Origin: Candidatus Omnitrophota bacterium
GTDB taxonomy: Bacteria > Omnitrophota > Gorgyraeia > Gygaellales > Profunditerraquicolaceae
Direction: 5' to 3'
Assembly (NCBI GenBank): GCA_903852325.1
Contig: CAINQO010000039.1
Coordinates: 1 to 41,272, forward strand
Length of the DNA stretch: 41,272 bases
Shown here: in pieces, positions 1 through 10,125 of the stretch
Numbering within the stretch: the stretch's first letter is position 1
How the letters are laid out: the number at the start of each line of letters is the position of its first letter
Program-made: the position numbers and the translations under genes
Notes under the pieces: model-generated
Told to the model about the DNA's origin: nothing
What the model saw: only the letters and a program-made list of their open reading frames with translations
Database searches by the model: none

Positions 1-1890
1 CGCCCTTTTATACAGCCGGATGGCTTGAGCTTCCTGATGTTTATCAAAAGAAAGCTCGGCCAGATAATAGTAGGCCTGGAAAAAATCCAGGTTATTGGAG
101 ACGGCTTTTTGATACAGCGCTTCCAGGTTTTTTTGGTCATGCCCCGATTTATAAACCGCCGCCAGCTGGATATAAGCGCTTAGCTGCTCCGGGTCGATAG
201 CGATTACCCGGTTAAACTCATTGATCGCCTCCCTGGTCTTGCCTTGGCCGGCATACAGGGCGCCTAAGCTTTCATGGGCATAACCCTGTTGGGGGTTAAG
301 CTCCAAGGTTTTTAAATACAACGCCGCCGCTTGAGCATTATTGCCTAAAGTTTCATTAATATTAGCAAGGTTGCAATACGCCTCTGCCTCTATCTCATCT
401 TTATTTGTCGCGGTTATTCTGTTCTCGCGCCGCTGGCGCTGGCCCGCCGCCCCGGAAGCAACGGACGTCTCCCTGATCACCTGTTCAAATACCGCGCTCG
501 CTTCCTGATCCCTGCCCAAAGCGTGCAAAACATTACCCAGGTTAAGCGCGTAATATTTATAAAGCGGATTGTAAGGATATTTTGTCCGGCTGTTTGCGGC
601 CAAAATAAAATCGGAAAGGGCTTCCTTAAGCTGCCCCTGGCCGAAGAAATATTCCCCGCGGTTATGATAAGCCGTAGCCGAATCCGGGTAAGTCTCTAAA
701 ACATTGCTCCATAAACTGTAGTCGTCCTGCCAGATGGCGCATCTTTTGCCGGTTGCCTGCCCCAAAAAGATAATCCCTGCCGAAAGGAATAAAATTAAAA
801 CGGCCTTTACCGCCCGGGATCCCTTGCAAAAAAGCCCGTGGAAGCCTTCAGAGAAGATATAAAATACTCCGATAGAAGCCAAATAGATGTACCGGTCAGC
901 GAAAATTATTTCATCTAAAGGCAAGCCCCGGATAACCGGAAAAAGTATCAGCAGGAATAAACCGGCGCCAAGGATAATTTTTTTCGTGTACCGGGCGGAA
1001 AGAATGACCAAGGCGACCAGGATCGATACGATGATCAGACTGGATAAGTGAAGAAGCCCGGGCTTAATCTGGATATACGGATATAATACCGACAGTTTAA
1101 CCGGATAAAACAATTTACTGAGGTAAAAAATAATATCGAAAGAGGCCCCTTTTAGCTTATCCAGCAAACTGATGGGGTGCTCATCATAAAAGACTTTGGC
1201 CAGATACCCGCCGAGCATGGCGATTAAGCCAAAGACTGCGGAAAGAATAAAAAAGGGCAGCTTTTGGATCAGGCTGGATAATTTAAGTTTATTGGTCTGC
1301 CAGTAATCAAACAAAATAAGCACCAGCGGCAGAGTGATCGCCATGGATTTAGACAGGAGTGAAAAGAGAAATAAAATAAAACAGAGGAGAAGGTGTTTAT
1401 TTTGTTTAAGTTTTAGGTAATACAGGTAGCTGATCAGCGCCCCCAGGTAGAAGAAAGCATATATCAGGTTCTTCCTCTCCGCTACCCAGGCCACGGATTC
1501 CACCTGCAGCGGGTGGATACCGAATAATAGGGTAGTGAGCAAGGCCACGGGGATACTGCCTTTACTCAAGAGGTAAATCAGCCAATAGACCAGAACGCAG
1601 TTGAACAGGTGCAATAAGAGGTTATCCAGGTGGTAACCGACGGGGTTAAGCTTGAAAACCTTATACTCCAACATATAGGAGAATAAGGTTAAAGGCTGAT
1701 AGTGGGTGACAAAGAAATGCGAGGAGATATTCTTAAGACTGGCTAAAGAAATATTACGGATAGTTTTATTGGCAGTGACATACTGGTTATCGTCCCAACT
1801 GGTAAAATTATTCTTTAAAACCGGGTAAAAAGAGAACAGGACCGCCGCCAGGATTAAGCAGATAGGGATGATGTTTTTGGGGTTTTTCAT
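1..1890 (-). CDS. TPR-repeat polytopic membrane protein (partial, runs off left edge)
   Basis: Own translation of the minus strand from ATG at 1890: MKNPKNIIPICLILAAVLFSFYPVLKNNFTSWDDNQYV..., multiple TM segments then TPR repeats. Clear paralog of the next gene. Open at the window edge so absent from the ORF track. Confidence 0.85.
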   Translation of the reverse strand, partial: MKNPKNIIPICLILAAVLFSFYPVLKNNFTSWDDNQYVTANKTIRNISLASLKNISSHFFVTHYQPLTLFSYMLEYKVFKLNPVGYHLDNLLLHLFNCVLVYWLIYLLSKGSIPVALLTTLLFGIHPLQVESVAWVAERKNLIYAFFYLGALISYLYYLKLKQNKHLLLCFILFLFSLLSKSMAITLPLVLILFDYWQTNKLKLSSLIQKLPFFILSAVFGLIAMLGGYLAKVFYDEHPISLLDKLKGASFDIIFYLSKLFYPVKLSVLYPYIQIKPGLLHLSSLIIVSILVALVILSARYTKKIILGAGLFLLILFPVIRGLPLDEIIFADRYIYLASIGVFYIFSEGFHGLFCKGSRAVKAVLILFLSAGIIFLGQATGKRCAIWQDDYSLWSNVLETYPDSATAYHNRGEYFFGQGQLKEALSDFILAANSRTKYPYNPLYKYYALNLGNVLHALGRDQEASAVFEQVIRETSVASGAAGQRQRRENRITATNKDEIEAEAYCNLANINETLGNNAQAAALYLKTLELNPQQGYAHESLGALYAGQGKTREAINEFNRVIAIDPEQLSAYIQLAAVYKSGHDQKNLEALYQKAVSNNLDFFQAYYYLAELSFDKHQEAQAIRLYKRA

Positions 1891-4052
1891 GGCCTGGCCA
1901 CCTGAAAAGGCTTAAGCAGCTCTTCTAATTTGGGATTGACCGGGTAACCTAACTTTATCGCCTGTTCATAGTGCCGGGCCGCCAAGGCGTATTGTTTTGC
2001 GTAGTAGTAAGCCAGGGCCAGATTATGGTGGGCCGGGGCAAACTGCGGATCCAACCTTAAGGATTGTTCAAGCCAGTGCACCGCGGCTTCATTCTTGCCC
2101 AGCGTTAAATAGGCGGTGCCCAGGCCCAGACAAGCCTCTTTGGAATTTGGGTTAATTTGCAGGGCCTTTTGGTATAGAGGAACCGCTTCTTTATCTTTAG
2201 CCGACCCGGAACAAAGATTAGCCAGGTAGTAGTAGGCAGAGAAAAACGGCAAATCCTGTTCTACCGCTTTTTTATATAATTCTTTCAGCTCATTTTGGCG
2301 GTTTAAGGCATGGTAAACAGTGGCTAACCGCAGATAAGCCGAAATCTGGCCCGGATCGATTTGGATCGACTGCTTAAACTCCGCAATTGCTTCCGAGTAT
2401 TTCTTTGCGGAAGCCAGGAGCGCGCCAAAATCGCTATGCATTTGGGCGGAATCAGGAAAAACCTCAAGGGCTTTTTTATACACCTTAACCGCCTGATCAA
2501 AATTGCCCATAGCCGAATACAGAAGAGCAAGGTTAGCGTATGGCATTTCCAGTTCCGGGTTAAAATTAATGACTTCCTTTAACGCGTTTATCGCTTCCTC
2601 TTTCCTTCCCAGCGCATTGTAGGCGGTAGCCAAATTGATCGTGGCGTATAAGGAAAGAGAATTGAAATGCGGAAGGTTTTTTTCCGCACTCCCGCCGGAG
2701 GGATTACCCATTCTTACCGCCCGCTCTAAATCGAGCCGGGCCGCAGGATAATCCCCATTCCTAAGGAAAGCTAAACCGCGGCCAAGATAACCCAGGGAAA
2801 CGCCGGGATAGGTGCGGGTAAAATAATTCCACAAGCTTAGATCATTCTTCCAGATCTTGCTTCTTTGCCAGCTGGCCTGCCCCAGAAAAATCAAAGCCGC
2901 GGCAAGAATGAGGATTAAAACCGCCCGGGCCAAGGAAGAACGCCGGCGGAATAGCCAAAGGCACCCTTGCGCCAATAAATAAAATATCCCCAAACAGGCA
3001 AGGTAAGCGTAACGGTCGGCTACCATCATTGCGGCAGACGGCAAAAACCGGATCGCCGGAAAGATCATCAGCAAAAACAGTCCGCTGCCTAAGATCACTT
3101 TTTTGCCAAAGGGGCGGGAAAGCGTAACCAGCGCAAGCAAGGCAAATACGGCAATACAACAGCAGGGATAATAATATGGATCGGCTTTAATATCGCCGCC
3201 ATAAGGATGCGGGACGGAAATCAGGAAAATTTTATAAAGATAAGCCAGGCTGTCCGCGCAGATTACCGTTAATTTGGTAAATAACCCCGCCCCGCTTTCC
3301 AAAAGATAAACATGCGGATCACTTGCTGCGTAAAGCGCTACCCCTCCAAAAATAACCGCGAGGACAAGAAACGGTATCTTTTCGATCAATACCCTGGGCC
3401 GGGCCTTACGGGAAGCAGCGTAATCCAGGAGTAAAAGCACCAGCGGCAGGGTAACCGCCATGGATTTAGATAATAGGGAAAATAAAAACAGGCCCAGGCA
3501 AAAATAATAGAACTTTGCTCGATTTTGTTTTAGGTAGTAAAGATAGCTGATCAGCGCTCCCAAATAAAAAAAAGCATATAACAGGTTCTTTCTCTCGGAT
3601 ATCCAGGCAACCGATTCGACCTGTATAGGGTGGACGCCAAAGAGCAGGGTGACTAAAAGCGCGCACCCGGTGCTTGAGCTTAAGCGGTAAATGAACCAGA
3701 AAACCAGGAGGCAGTTAAACAGATGCAGGATAAGATTATCCAAATGGTAGCCGAAGGGATTGAGCCCGAAAAAATGGTACTCCAGCATGTAGGAAAACAT
3801 GGTGAGGGGATGATAGTGCACCGCAAAGAACCCGGTAGAGATGATCTTTAAATTTGCCGCGGAAATGGCGTGAACAGCGTTATTCCCCACCACGTATGCG
3901 GTATCATCCCAATCGATAAAATTATTTTTTAAAGCGGGGAAAAATGAAAGTAACACCGCCGCCAGGATCAGGCAGAGGGCAATGATTGTTTTTGGGCTTT
4001 TCATAGTTAAGATATTCTCGCGGAGAATATTCGCTATATTCCAATACGCCAA
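1887..4052 (-). CDS. TPR-repeat polytopic membrane protein (paralog of 1..1890)
   Basis: 721 aa ORF; N-terminal TM region with FNWDD-type motif (NNFIDWDDTAYVVGN), C-terminal TPRs (EEAINALKEVINFNPELEMPYANLALLY). Likely true start MKSPKTII at 4004. Stop overlaps the next ATG (ATGA). Confidence 0.85.
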   Translation of the reverse strand: MAYWNIANILRENILTMKSPKTIIALCLILAAVLLSFFPALKNNFIDWDDTAYVVGNNAVHAISAANLKIISTGFFAVHYHPLTMFSYMLEYHFFGLNPFGYHLDNLILHLFNCLLVFWFIYRLSSSTGCALLVTLLFGVHPIQVESVAWISERKNLLYAFFYLGALISYLYYLKQNRAKFYYFCLGLFLFSLLSKSMAVTLPLVLLLLDYAASRKARPRVLIEKIPFLVLAVIFGGVALYAASDPHVYLLESGAGLFTKLTVICADSLAYLYKIFLISVPHPYGGDIKADPYYYPCCCIAVFALLALVTLSRPFGKKVILGSGLFLLMIFPAIRFLPSAAMMVADRYAYLACLGIFYLLAQGCLWLFRRRSSLARAVLILILAAALIFLGQASWQRSKIWKNDLSLWNYFTRTYPGVSLGYLGRGLAFLRNGDYPAARLDLERAVRMGNPSGGSAEKNLPHFNSLSLYATINLATAYNALGRKEEAINALKEVINFNPELEMPYANLALLYSAMGNFDQAVKVYKKALEVFPDSAQMHSDFGALLASAKKYSEAIAEFKQSIQIDPGQISAYLRLATVYHALNRQNELKELYKKAVEQDLPFFSAYYYLANLCSGSAKDKEAVPLYQKALQINPNSKEACLGLGTAYLTLGKNEAAVHWLEQSLRLDPQFAPAHHNLALAYYYAKQYALAARHYEQAIKLGYPVNPKLEELLKPFQVARP

Positions 4053-4064
4053 AAACCGGTAAGG

Positions 4065-5147
4065 CTAACGCGTGATTACTTCGATTGTGGAAGTGGTGCT
4101 GGAGACTGAACCTGCCTGGTCTCTTACGGTGAGGGTAACGGTAAAGTTACGCGATCCAAAAGTAGTGCTCCAATATGTGTTTTCAGGATTTTTCAAAGCG
4201 GAAGTATCTCCATCCCCGAAATCCCACAGATAGGCAACAATTTTACCCGACTTGGAGAATGATTTCTGCCCGGAGAATTTTACTTTTAGAGGAGAAATAC
4301 CTTTAAGGGGTTTAGCCGTGATCACCGCAACCGGAAGCTCTAATGGCTTAGGCGGCGGCAAATTTGCAATCGCTGCGGGGGCTTTTTCCGGAACTGCGGT
4401 GGCGGCGGGTTCGACGGCGGATGCAGGGGCAACCGGGGTTTCTTTTTCCGCGGCCGGCTCAACAACCACGGGAGTTTCTTTCACCGGCTGCGGGGTAACC
4501 CCAGGTTCTTCTTTTACGGCTACTGCCGCCTGTTCCGGCGCAGCTTGTCCGGGAGCCGGAAGGTTTTCTGTTTTCAGCTCGCTACTCGTCACTGCTTCTT
4601 CTTTGACCGGCTCAGGAGACACTGCTTTTGTTTCGATTGCCGAAAGCGTGGCCTCGACTGCTCCGGAACCTTGCGATTCTTTGGCTAAATCTTTAACCAC
4701 ATAGGTATCCAGGTCTTTCCTGAGCTTGGCCATCTTGGCTGTTTCCAGAGCGTCTCTTTCTTCATCCTGCCTGTCTATCCGTGCTTTATATTTAGGATTA
4801 TGGTTATATTTGTAATCTGCGGCGGCGATCCAGGGCCAGCGCAAAACCCCCCACAAAAACCCGCCGATCATTTGCGGCGGCTCGATCAGGAATTCGCTGA
4901 CCCGCGTCTGGATCTTTTCCATCTTTTTATAATAATATTCGACAGTGGCCTTGCGGCGTTTAAAACGCTCTTTGGCCAGGGCCAGGTCCGGCAAAGATTT
5001 ATCTTTTCCCAGGGTGTATTCCGGGAGCGGATATCCGTCGTAACTGACCAGATACCCCTGGGGGCCGGAGGTAGATTTCTGGAATTTATAGGTGGCGCAG
5101 CCGGAGAGGATAAAACAGGAAATTATTAAAATCGCTATTTTTTTCAA
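4065..5147 (-). CDS. Lipoprotein with Pro/Ala/Glu-rich linker and C-terminal PKD domain
   Basis: Lipobox ILSGC in the signal peptide; C-terminus PLKVKFSGQKSFSKSGKIVAYLWDFGDGDTSALKNPENTY...FTVTLTVRDQAGS is PKD. Confidence 0.8.
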   Translation of the reverse strand: MKKIAILIISCFILSGCATYKFQKSTSGPQGYLVSYDGYPLPEYTLGKDKSLPDLALAKERFKRRKATVEYYYKKMEKIQTRVSEFLIEPPQMIGGFLWGVLRWPWIAAADYKYNHNPKYKARIDRQDEERDALETAKMAKLRKDLDTYVVKDLAKESQGSGAVEATLSAIETKAVSPEPVKEEAVTSSELKTENLPAPGQAAPEQAAVAVKEEPGVTPQPVKETPVVVEPAAEKETPVAPASAVEPAATAVPEKAPAAIANLPPPKPLELPVAVITAKPLKGISPLKVKFSGQKSFSKSGKIVAYLWDFGDGDTSALKNPENTYWSTTFGSRNFTVTLTVRDQAGSVSSTTSTIEVITR

Positions 5148-5175
5148 AAGCTCTTCCTTTCCTTTTTAATTTATT

Positions 5176-5739
5176 TTAGCTGCTGCGCATCAGCGCCAGG
5201 GCTTCGGAACGGGTTTTTTCATTCTCTTTGAAAATCCCGCGCACCGCGCTGGTCACGGTCATTGTCCCGGGCTTCCTTACCCCGCGCATAGACATGCACA
5301 GGTGCTCGGCTTCGATCACCACCATTACTCCCAGTGGCTTCAATTTATTCATCACCATCTCGGCGATCTGAGTGGTCAATCTTTCCTGCACCTGCGGCCG
5401 GCGCGCCAGGATATCCACCACCCTGGCCAACTTGCTTAATCCGGTCACCCGCCCGTTTTTCGGGATATAGGCGATATTCGCCTTCCCCAGGAAAGGCAGT
5501 AAATGATGCTCACAGACCGAATATAAAGGTATGCCGCGCAATAAAATTATTTCATGGTGCTTCTGTTCCAAAACTACTTCCAGCTCTTTTTCCGGATCCT
5601 GCTTGATCCCGGAAAATATTTCTTCGCACATTTCGGCGTAACGCCGGGGTGTTTCCAAAAGATCCTTTCTCTGGGGGTCCTCCCCGATAGCTTCCAGGAT
5701 CTGGCGTACCGCTCTCTCGATTTTAGCTTTATTCATCAT
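5176..5739 (-). CDS. folE: GTP cyclohydrolase I
   Basis: [59 protein letters not shown] signatures. Confidence 0.95.
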   Translation of the reverse strand: MMNKAKIERAVRQILEAIGEDPQRKDLLETPRRYAEMCEEIFSGIKQDPEKELEVVLEQKHHEIILLRGIPLYSVCEHHLLPFLGKANIAYIPKNGRVTGLSKLARVVDILARRPQVQERLTTQIAEMVMNKLKPLGVMVVIEAEHLCMSMRGVRKPGTMTVTSAVRGIFKENEKTRSEALALMRSS

Positions 5740-5839
5740 GCCTTCTTAGTTGAATACCAAATAATAGGGTATTATCTAATGAAAACCCGCTTTCCGCAAG
5801 AGGAAAATAGGCGCCACCGGCTCCGCCCGCCGGAAAGGA

Positions 5840-7237
5840 TCACTTGCCGATGCAGAAATCCTTAAAAATTTTATCCAAAAGATCCGCGGAAAAATCCTTA
5901 CCCAGGATTTTATCCAGACAGGCGCAGGAGTCTTTTAAGTTTTGGGTGATCAATTCCGGGGACAATCTTTCCTCCAGGCTTAAAGCCTGGGCCTGCGCCG
6001 CCAGTTTCTGCGCTTCCCGCAGCGACTGGATGTGCCGGAGGTTGCTCACCAGCATAAGCTCAGGCAGCGGCTGTTTCCCCTGGAACACAAAATTATAGAT
6101 TGCCTCCTCCAGGAGCCTGAGGTTCTTGCCGGTTTTAGCCGAAAGCATCACTACGGTAGGGAAAAACCCGGCGATCCGGTTTTTTTCGATGCGGGATTTC
6201 AAATCAATCTTATTGATTACCGCGATCGTCTTTTTATTTTTTATTTCCCGGATTAACCCCCGGTCGGCATTATCCAGGCCGCTGGCGGAATCAAACAGCA
6301 TGATCACCAGGTCGGCGGATTTGATCTGGCGGCGCGCCAATTTCACCGCTTTTTTCTCGATCAGGTTGCGCGGTTTAAGAATCCCGGCAGTGTCGACGAT
6401 CTTAACCGGGATGCCTTTGATCTCGATCAATTCTTCGATGGTGTCCCGGGTGGTCCCGGCCACCGGGGTGACGATCGCCCGTTCCTGTTTGAGCAAAGCA
6501 TTTAAAAGGGAAGATTTACCCACATTGGGTTTACCGCAGATGACCACCCGCAGCCCCTCCCGTAAGATCCTGCCGCCGGAAGCGCCGGCCAATAACTCTT
6601 TCAGCCGAAAGTCAAGTTTAGCGATCCTGCGGCTGGTTTTAACCGCATCCTGCTGCCCCAGCCCCTCCTCGGGAAAATCAATGCCGGCCTCAAGGACAGC
6701 CAGGATATCCAAAAGCCCGCGGCGGATCTCATTGACCCTGGCGGACAAACTCCCTTTTAATTGTTCCAGGCTTACTTTAAGCGCCGAATCGGTTTTGGCG
6801 CGGATCACATCGATCACCGCTTCGGCTTGCGCCAGGTCGATCCTGCCATTTAAGAATGCCCGCTTGGTGAATTCTCCGGGAGAGGCCAAGCGGCACCCTT
6901 GCTTTAAAACCAGTTCCAGGATTTTCTGTAAAGACAGCATTCCCCCGTGGCAGTTTATCTCGACAACATCCTGGCGGGTGTAGGATCTGGGCGCGCGCAT
7001 CACGGTGAGGATTACCTCGTCGATCACCTGGCCCCCGTCAAGGATCCTGCCGTAATGCATCGAATAGCCCTTAAACTCCTTGAGCTTCCCGGCCAGGCGA
7101 AAGAAAATTTTCTTAGCGATTTCCAGGGAGCGTTTCCCGCTCAAACGTACGATCCCTATCCCTCCCTCTCCGGGAGCGGTAGAAATGGCGGCAATCGTGT
7201 CCTGCAAATTATTTTCCCGCATCCCTGTATTCTCCAA
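5840..7237 (-). CDS. mnmE: tRNA modification GTPase MnmE
   Basis: DTIAAISTAPGEGGIGIVRLSG N-terminus, GKPNVGKSSLLNAL P-loop, C-terminal FCIGK. Confidence 0.95.
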   Translation of the reverse strand: MENTGMRENNLQDTIAAISTAPGEGGIGIVRLSGKRSLEIAKKIFFRLAGKLKEFKGYSMHYGRILDGGQVIDEVILTVMRAPRSYTRQDVVEINCHGGMLSLQKILELVLKQGCRLASPGEFTKRAFLNGRIDLAQAEAVIDVIRAKTDSALKVSLEQLKGSLSARVNEIRRGLLDILAVLEAGIDFPEEGLGQQDAVKTSRRIAKLDFRLKELLAGASGGRILREGLRVVICGKPNVGKSSLLNALLKQERAIVTPVAGTTRDTIEELIEIKGIPVKIVDTAGILKPRNLIEKKAVKLARRQIKSADLVIMLFDSASGLDNADRGLIREIKNKKTIAVINKIDLKSRIEKNRIAGFFPTVVMLSAKTGKNLRLLEEAIYNFVFQGKQPLPELMLVSNLRHIQSLREAQKLAAQAQALSLEERLSPELITQNLKDSCACLDKILGKDFSADLLDKIFKDFCIGK

Positions 7238-8552
7238 CTACGAATAATGAGCCGGTGACTAAAATTAAATCCTCTTTAGCGGCCAGCTTTGCGGCTAAAT
7301 CTCCGGCCTCCCTTACGCTTTGCGTCAAATAAGTCTTCTGCCTAAAATAACCGGCTAATTTTTGCGGTGCGATTGCCCGGGGAGTAGCCGCGCGGGTAAG
7401 AATCACTGTGTCCGCTAAACTACTCAGCGGTTTACATATTCCGGCAATATCCTTATCTGCGGAAATTCCCAGGACCAAGATCAGCTTCCGGTATTTTTTT
7501 ACGGCGGAGACGGAAAAATTATCGCTGATCGCTTTTTTTAAAACCTGCGCCGAAGCCGCATTCTGCGCTCCGTCCAAGATAACCAGCGGATGCTGCTTGA
7601 TACGCTCGCATCTTCCCGGCCAAACGGTTTGGGCAAGCCCCCGGCGCAAGGCCACCTCCTTGATCTCCCATCCGTAAAAACCCAAAGCCTCGACTATCCC
7701 TGTCGCTAAGGCCGCGTTGGCTGCCTGATGCTTGCCGATCAGGTTTATCTTCAAATCCCGGTATTCATTACTTAAACCCTTAACCGTCAGTCCGCCCTTA
7801 GCAACAGAATATTTTATCTGCCTGCCCACTTCATAAAGCCTGGCGGAAAATTTCTTGCACCGGGAGAGGATTACCCGCCGGGCTGGTTTTTCCTGGTGCG
7901 CCGAGATTACCAGCGCGCCTTTACGTTTAATGATCCCGGCCTTTTCCGCAGCTATTTTTGCCAGAGTGTTGCCTAATTTATCGACGTGCTCCAGGCTTAA
8001 AGGGGTGATCCCGCAAATCAGCGAATCGGCGGCATTGGTCGCATCCAGCCTGCCGCCCAAGCCGGTTTCCATTACCGCAAAATCGATCCGTTTTTGCTTA
8101 AAGTATAAAAAAGCCAATACGGTATACACTTCAAAGAATGAAAGCTGCCCATAGGGTGAACGGCGATTGAACCGTGCGATACCGGGTTTTATTTGGCCGA
8201 CTAAATCCGCCAGCGTGCCTTTAGGGATCATCCCTTCAAAATCCCTGCCCGCGGTGCGACTTAGCGGTTCCAGAACGCGGATCCTTTCCCGGAAATCCTG
8301 CAGGTGCGGAGAAGTATAGAGCCCGACACGAAAACCCGCTGCCCGCAAAACATAGGCCACCATGGCGCAGGTCGAACCTTTTCCTTTTGATCCGGCAACG
8401 TGAATGATCCGCAAAGATTTCTGCGGAGCACCGAGCCCCTCAAGAAAATCCCGCACCCGTTCCAGCTTAAAGGTCTGCGGATAAGAATAATTTATATTTT
8501 TTTCGTAATTAGCGAGAGAATTTAAATATGCGCAAACTTGCGGGTAGGTCAT
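7209..8552 (-). CDS. folC: Bifunctional folylpolyglutamate synthase/dihydrofolate synthase
   Basis: HVAGSKGKGSTCAMVAYVLRAAGFRVGLYTSPHL, ETGLGGRLDATN, LDGAQNAAS. Confidence 0.92.
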   Translation of the reverse strand: MTYPQVCAYLNSLANYEKNINYSYPQTFKLERVRDFLEGLGAPQKSLRIIHVAGSKGKGSTCAMVAYVLRAAGFRVGLYTSPHLQDFRERIRVLEPLSRTAGRDFEGMIPKGTLADLVGQIKPGIARFNRRSPYGQLSFFEVYTVLAFLYFKQKRIDFAVMETGLGGRLDATNAADSLICGITPLSLEHVDKLGNTLAKIAAEKAGIIKRKGALVISAHQEKPARRVILSRCKKFSARLYEVGRQIKYSVAKGGLTVKGLSNEYRDLKINLIGKHQAANAALATGIVEALGFYGWEIKEVALRRGLAQTVWPGRCERIKQHPLVILDGAQNAASAQVLKKAISDNFSVSAVKKYRKLILVLGISADKDIAGICKPLSSLADTVILTRAATPRAIAPQKLAGYFRQKTYLTQSVREAGDLAAKLAAKEDLILVTGSLFVVGEYRDAGK

Positions 8553-8560
8553 GCACTGGA

Positions 8561-10117
8561 TTAATGTTTGAAATGCCGGATACCGGTAGTGACCATGGCG
8601 ATTTTATATTTATCGCAGGCGGCAATGATCTCTTGGTCGGCAATCGAACCGCCGGGCTGGATAATTGCCTTAGCCCCGGCTTTATAAGCCCAGGTTATCG
8701 CGTCCGGCTTGGGGAAAAAAGCATCGGAAGCCAAACAGCAGCCGCCTTTTTGCTTTCCGGATTTATTTTTGGCGATCATTACGGAATCTACGCGGGACAT
8801 CTGCCCGGCGCCGATCCCGATCGTTTTTGTCCCGCTGGATAAAACAATCGCGTTAGATTTAACGTGTTTGGCCACTTTCCAGGCAAAAATCAGGCTGGCC
8901 ATCTGCGCTTTAGTCGGTTTTTTCCGGGTCACAACTTTAAGGTTGCGCGTATCCAAGGTAAGGGAATCAGCGGTTTCTAAAAGCATTCCCCCGGCTACCC
9001 GTTTAAGCTGCAGGTCGGTAACCGCTCCCCAATCCGCTAATTCGATCAAGCGCAGGTTTTTCTTTTCCTTGAATAATTCCGCGGCCGCCGGGTCAAAACC
9101 CGGGGCGATGATGCACTCCAGGAACCCGCTTTTAACGATCAATTTGGCGGTCGGCAAATCCATTTTGCGGTTCAGGGCGACGATGCCGCCGAAAGCGGAA
9201 AGCTTATCCGTTTTCCAGGCGGACAGATAAGCCCCGGATAACGTTTTGTCCTCCGCCGCTCCGCAGGGATTGTTATGCTTGACGATCACCGCGGCCGGCC
9301 CCTTAAACTCCTTGGCCAATTCCACGGCAGAATTAAGGTCAAGGATGTTGTTAAAAGAAAGCTCCTTGCCCTGCCATTGTTTAAGATTAATTAAACCGGA
9401 CTGCTTTCCTTCTTCTTTATAGAAGGCGGCTTTCTGGTGCGGGTTCTCTCCGTAGCGTAAATCCTGGATCTTTTCAAAAGAGAGGCTGAGTTTGCGGGGA
9501 AATTCTTCCGCCGGTGGGTTAAATTTGAAATACCGGCTCAGGTAATTATAGATCGCAGAATCATATCTGGCGGTGTGGCCGTAAACTTCGATCCCCAGCT
9601 GGAGCATTAACTCCTCGGGCAGGCAGCCGTCGTTTTTCTTCAGCTGCGCGACCACTTCCGGGTAACGCGCGGGATTACAAATTACCGCCACCGACCGGCA
9701 GTTCTTCGCCGCCGAGCGCAGCATTGCCGGGCCGCCGATATCGATATTTTCGATCACTTCGGTGATATCTACCCCCGGTTTTTGGATGGTTTTTTCGAAA
9801 GGATAAAGATTGACCACGAGCATGTCAATTAACCCGATATCCTGCTCGGCTAAAGCCTGCATATGCCCGGGATTATTGCGCAGGGCAAGCAGGCCGGCGT
9901 GGATCTTCGGGTGCAGGGTCTTTACCCTGCCGTCGAGCATCTCCGGAAAACCGGTATAGGAAGAAACCTCGGTTACGGCGATGTTGTTTTCCCGCAAAAG
10001 CCTTGCCGTTCCACCCGTAGAAATTATCTCTACGCCGAAATTGCGCAATTCCTGCGCGAATTCGCCGATGCCTACTTTATCGGAAAGACTGATGAGCGCG
10101 CGTTTGATCTTTACCAT
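8561..10117 (-). CDS. purH: Bifunctional AICAR formyltransferase/IMP cyclohydrolase
   Basis: [59 protein letters not shown]. Confidence 0.95.
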   Translation of the reverse strand: MVKIKRALISLSDKVGIGEFAQELRNFGVEIISTGGTARLLRENNIAVTEVSSYTGFPEMLDGRVKTLHPKIHAGLLALRNNPGHMQALAEQDIGLIDMLVVNLYPFEKTIQKPGVDITEVIENIDIGGPAMLRSAAKNCRSVAVICNPARYPEVVAQLKKNDGCLPEELMLQLGIEVYGHTARYDSAIYNYLSRYFKFNPPAEEFPRKLSLSFEKIQDLRYGENPHQKAAFYKEEGKQSGLINLKQWQGKELSFNNILDLNSAVELAKEFKGPAAVIVKHNNPCGAAEDKTLSGAYLSAWKTDKLSAFGGIVALNRKMDLPTAKLIVKSGFLECIIAPGFDPAAAELFKEKKNLRLIELADWGAVTDLQLKRVAGGMLLETADSLTLDTRNLKVVTRKKPTKAQMASLIFAWKVAKHVKSNAIVLSSGTKTIGIGAGQMSRVDSVMIAKNKSGKQKGGCCLASDAFFPKPDAITWAYKAGAKAIIQPGGSIADQEIIAACDKYKIAMVTTGIRHFKH

Positions 10118-10125
10118 TGTAGGAT

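Noticed and set aside
4252-4704. Plus-strand 150-aa ORF inside the PKD lipoprotein gene
   Set aside because: Low-complexity antisense shadow of the Pro/Ala/Glu-rich linker.
6126-6983. Plus-strand 285-aa ORF antisense to mnmE
   Set aside because: Composition-driven antisense ORF; the minus strand encodes clear MnmE.
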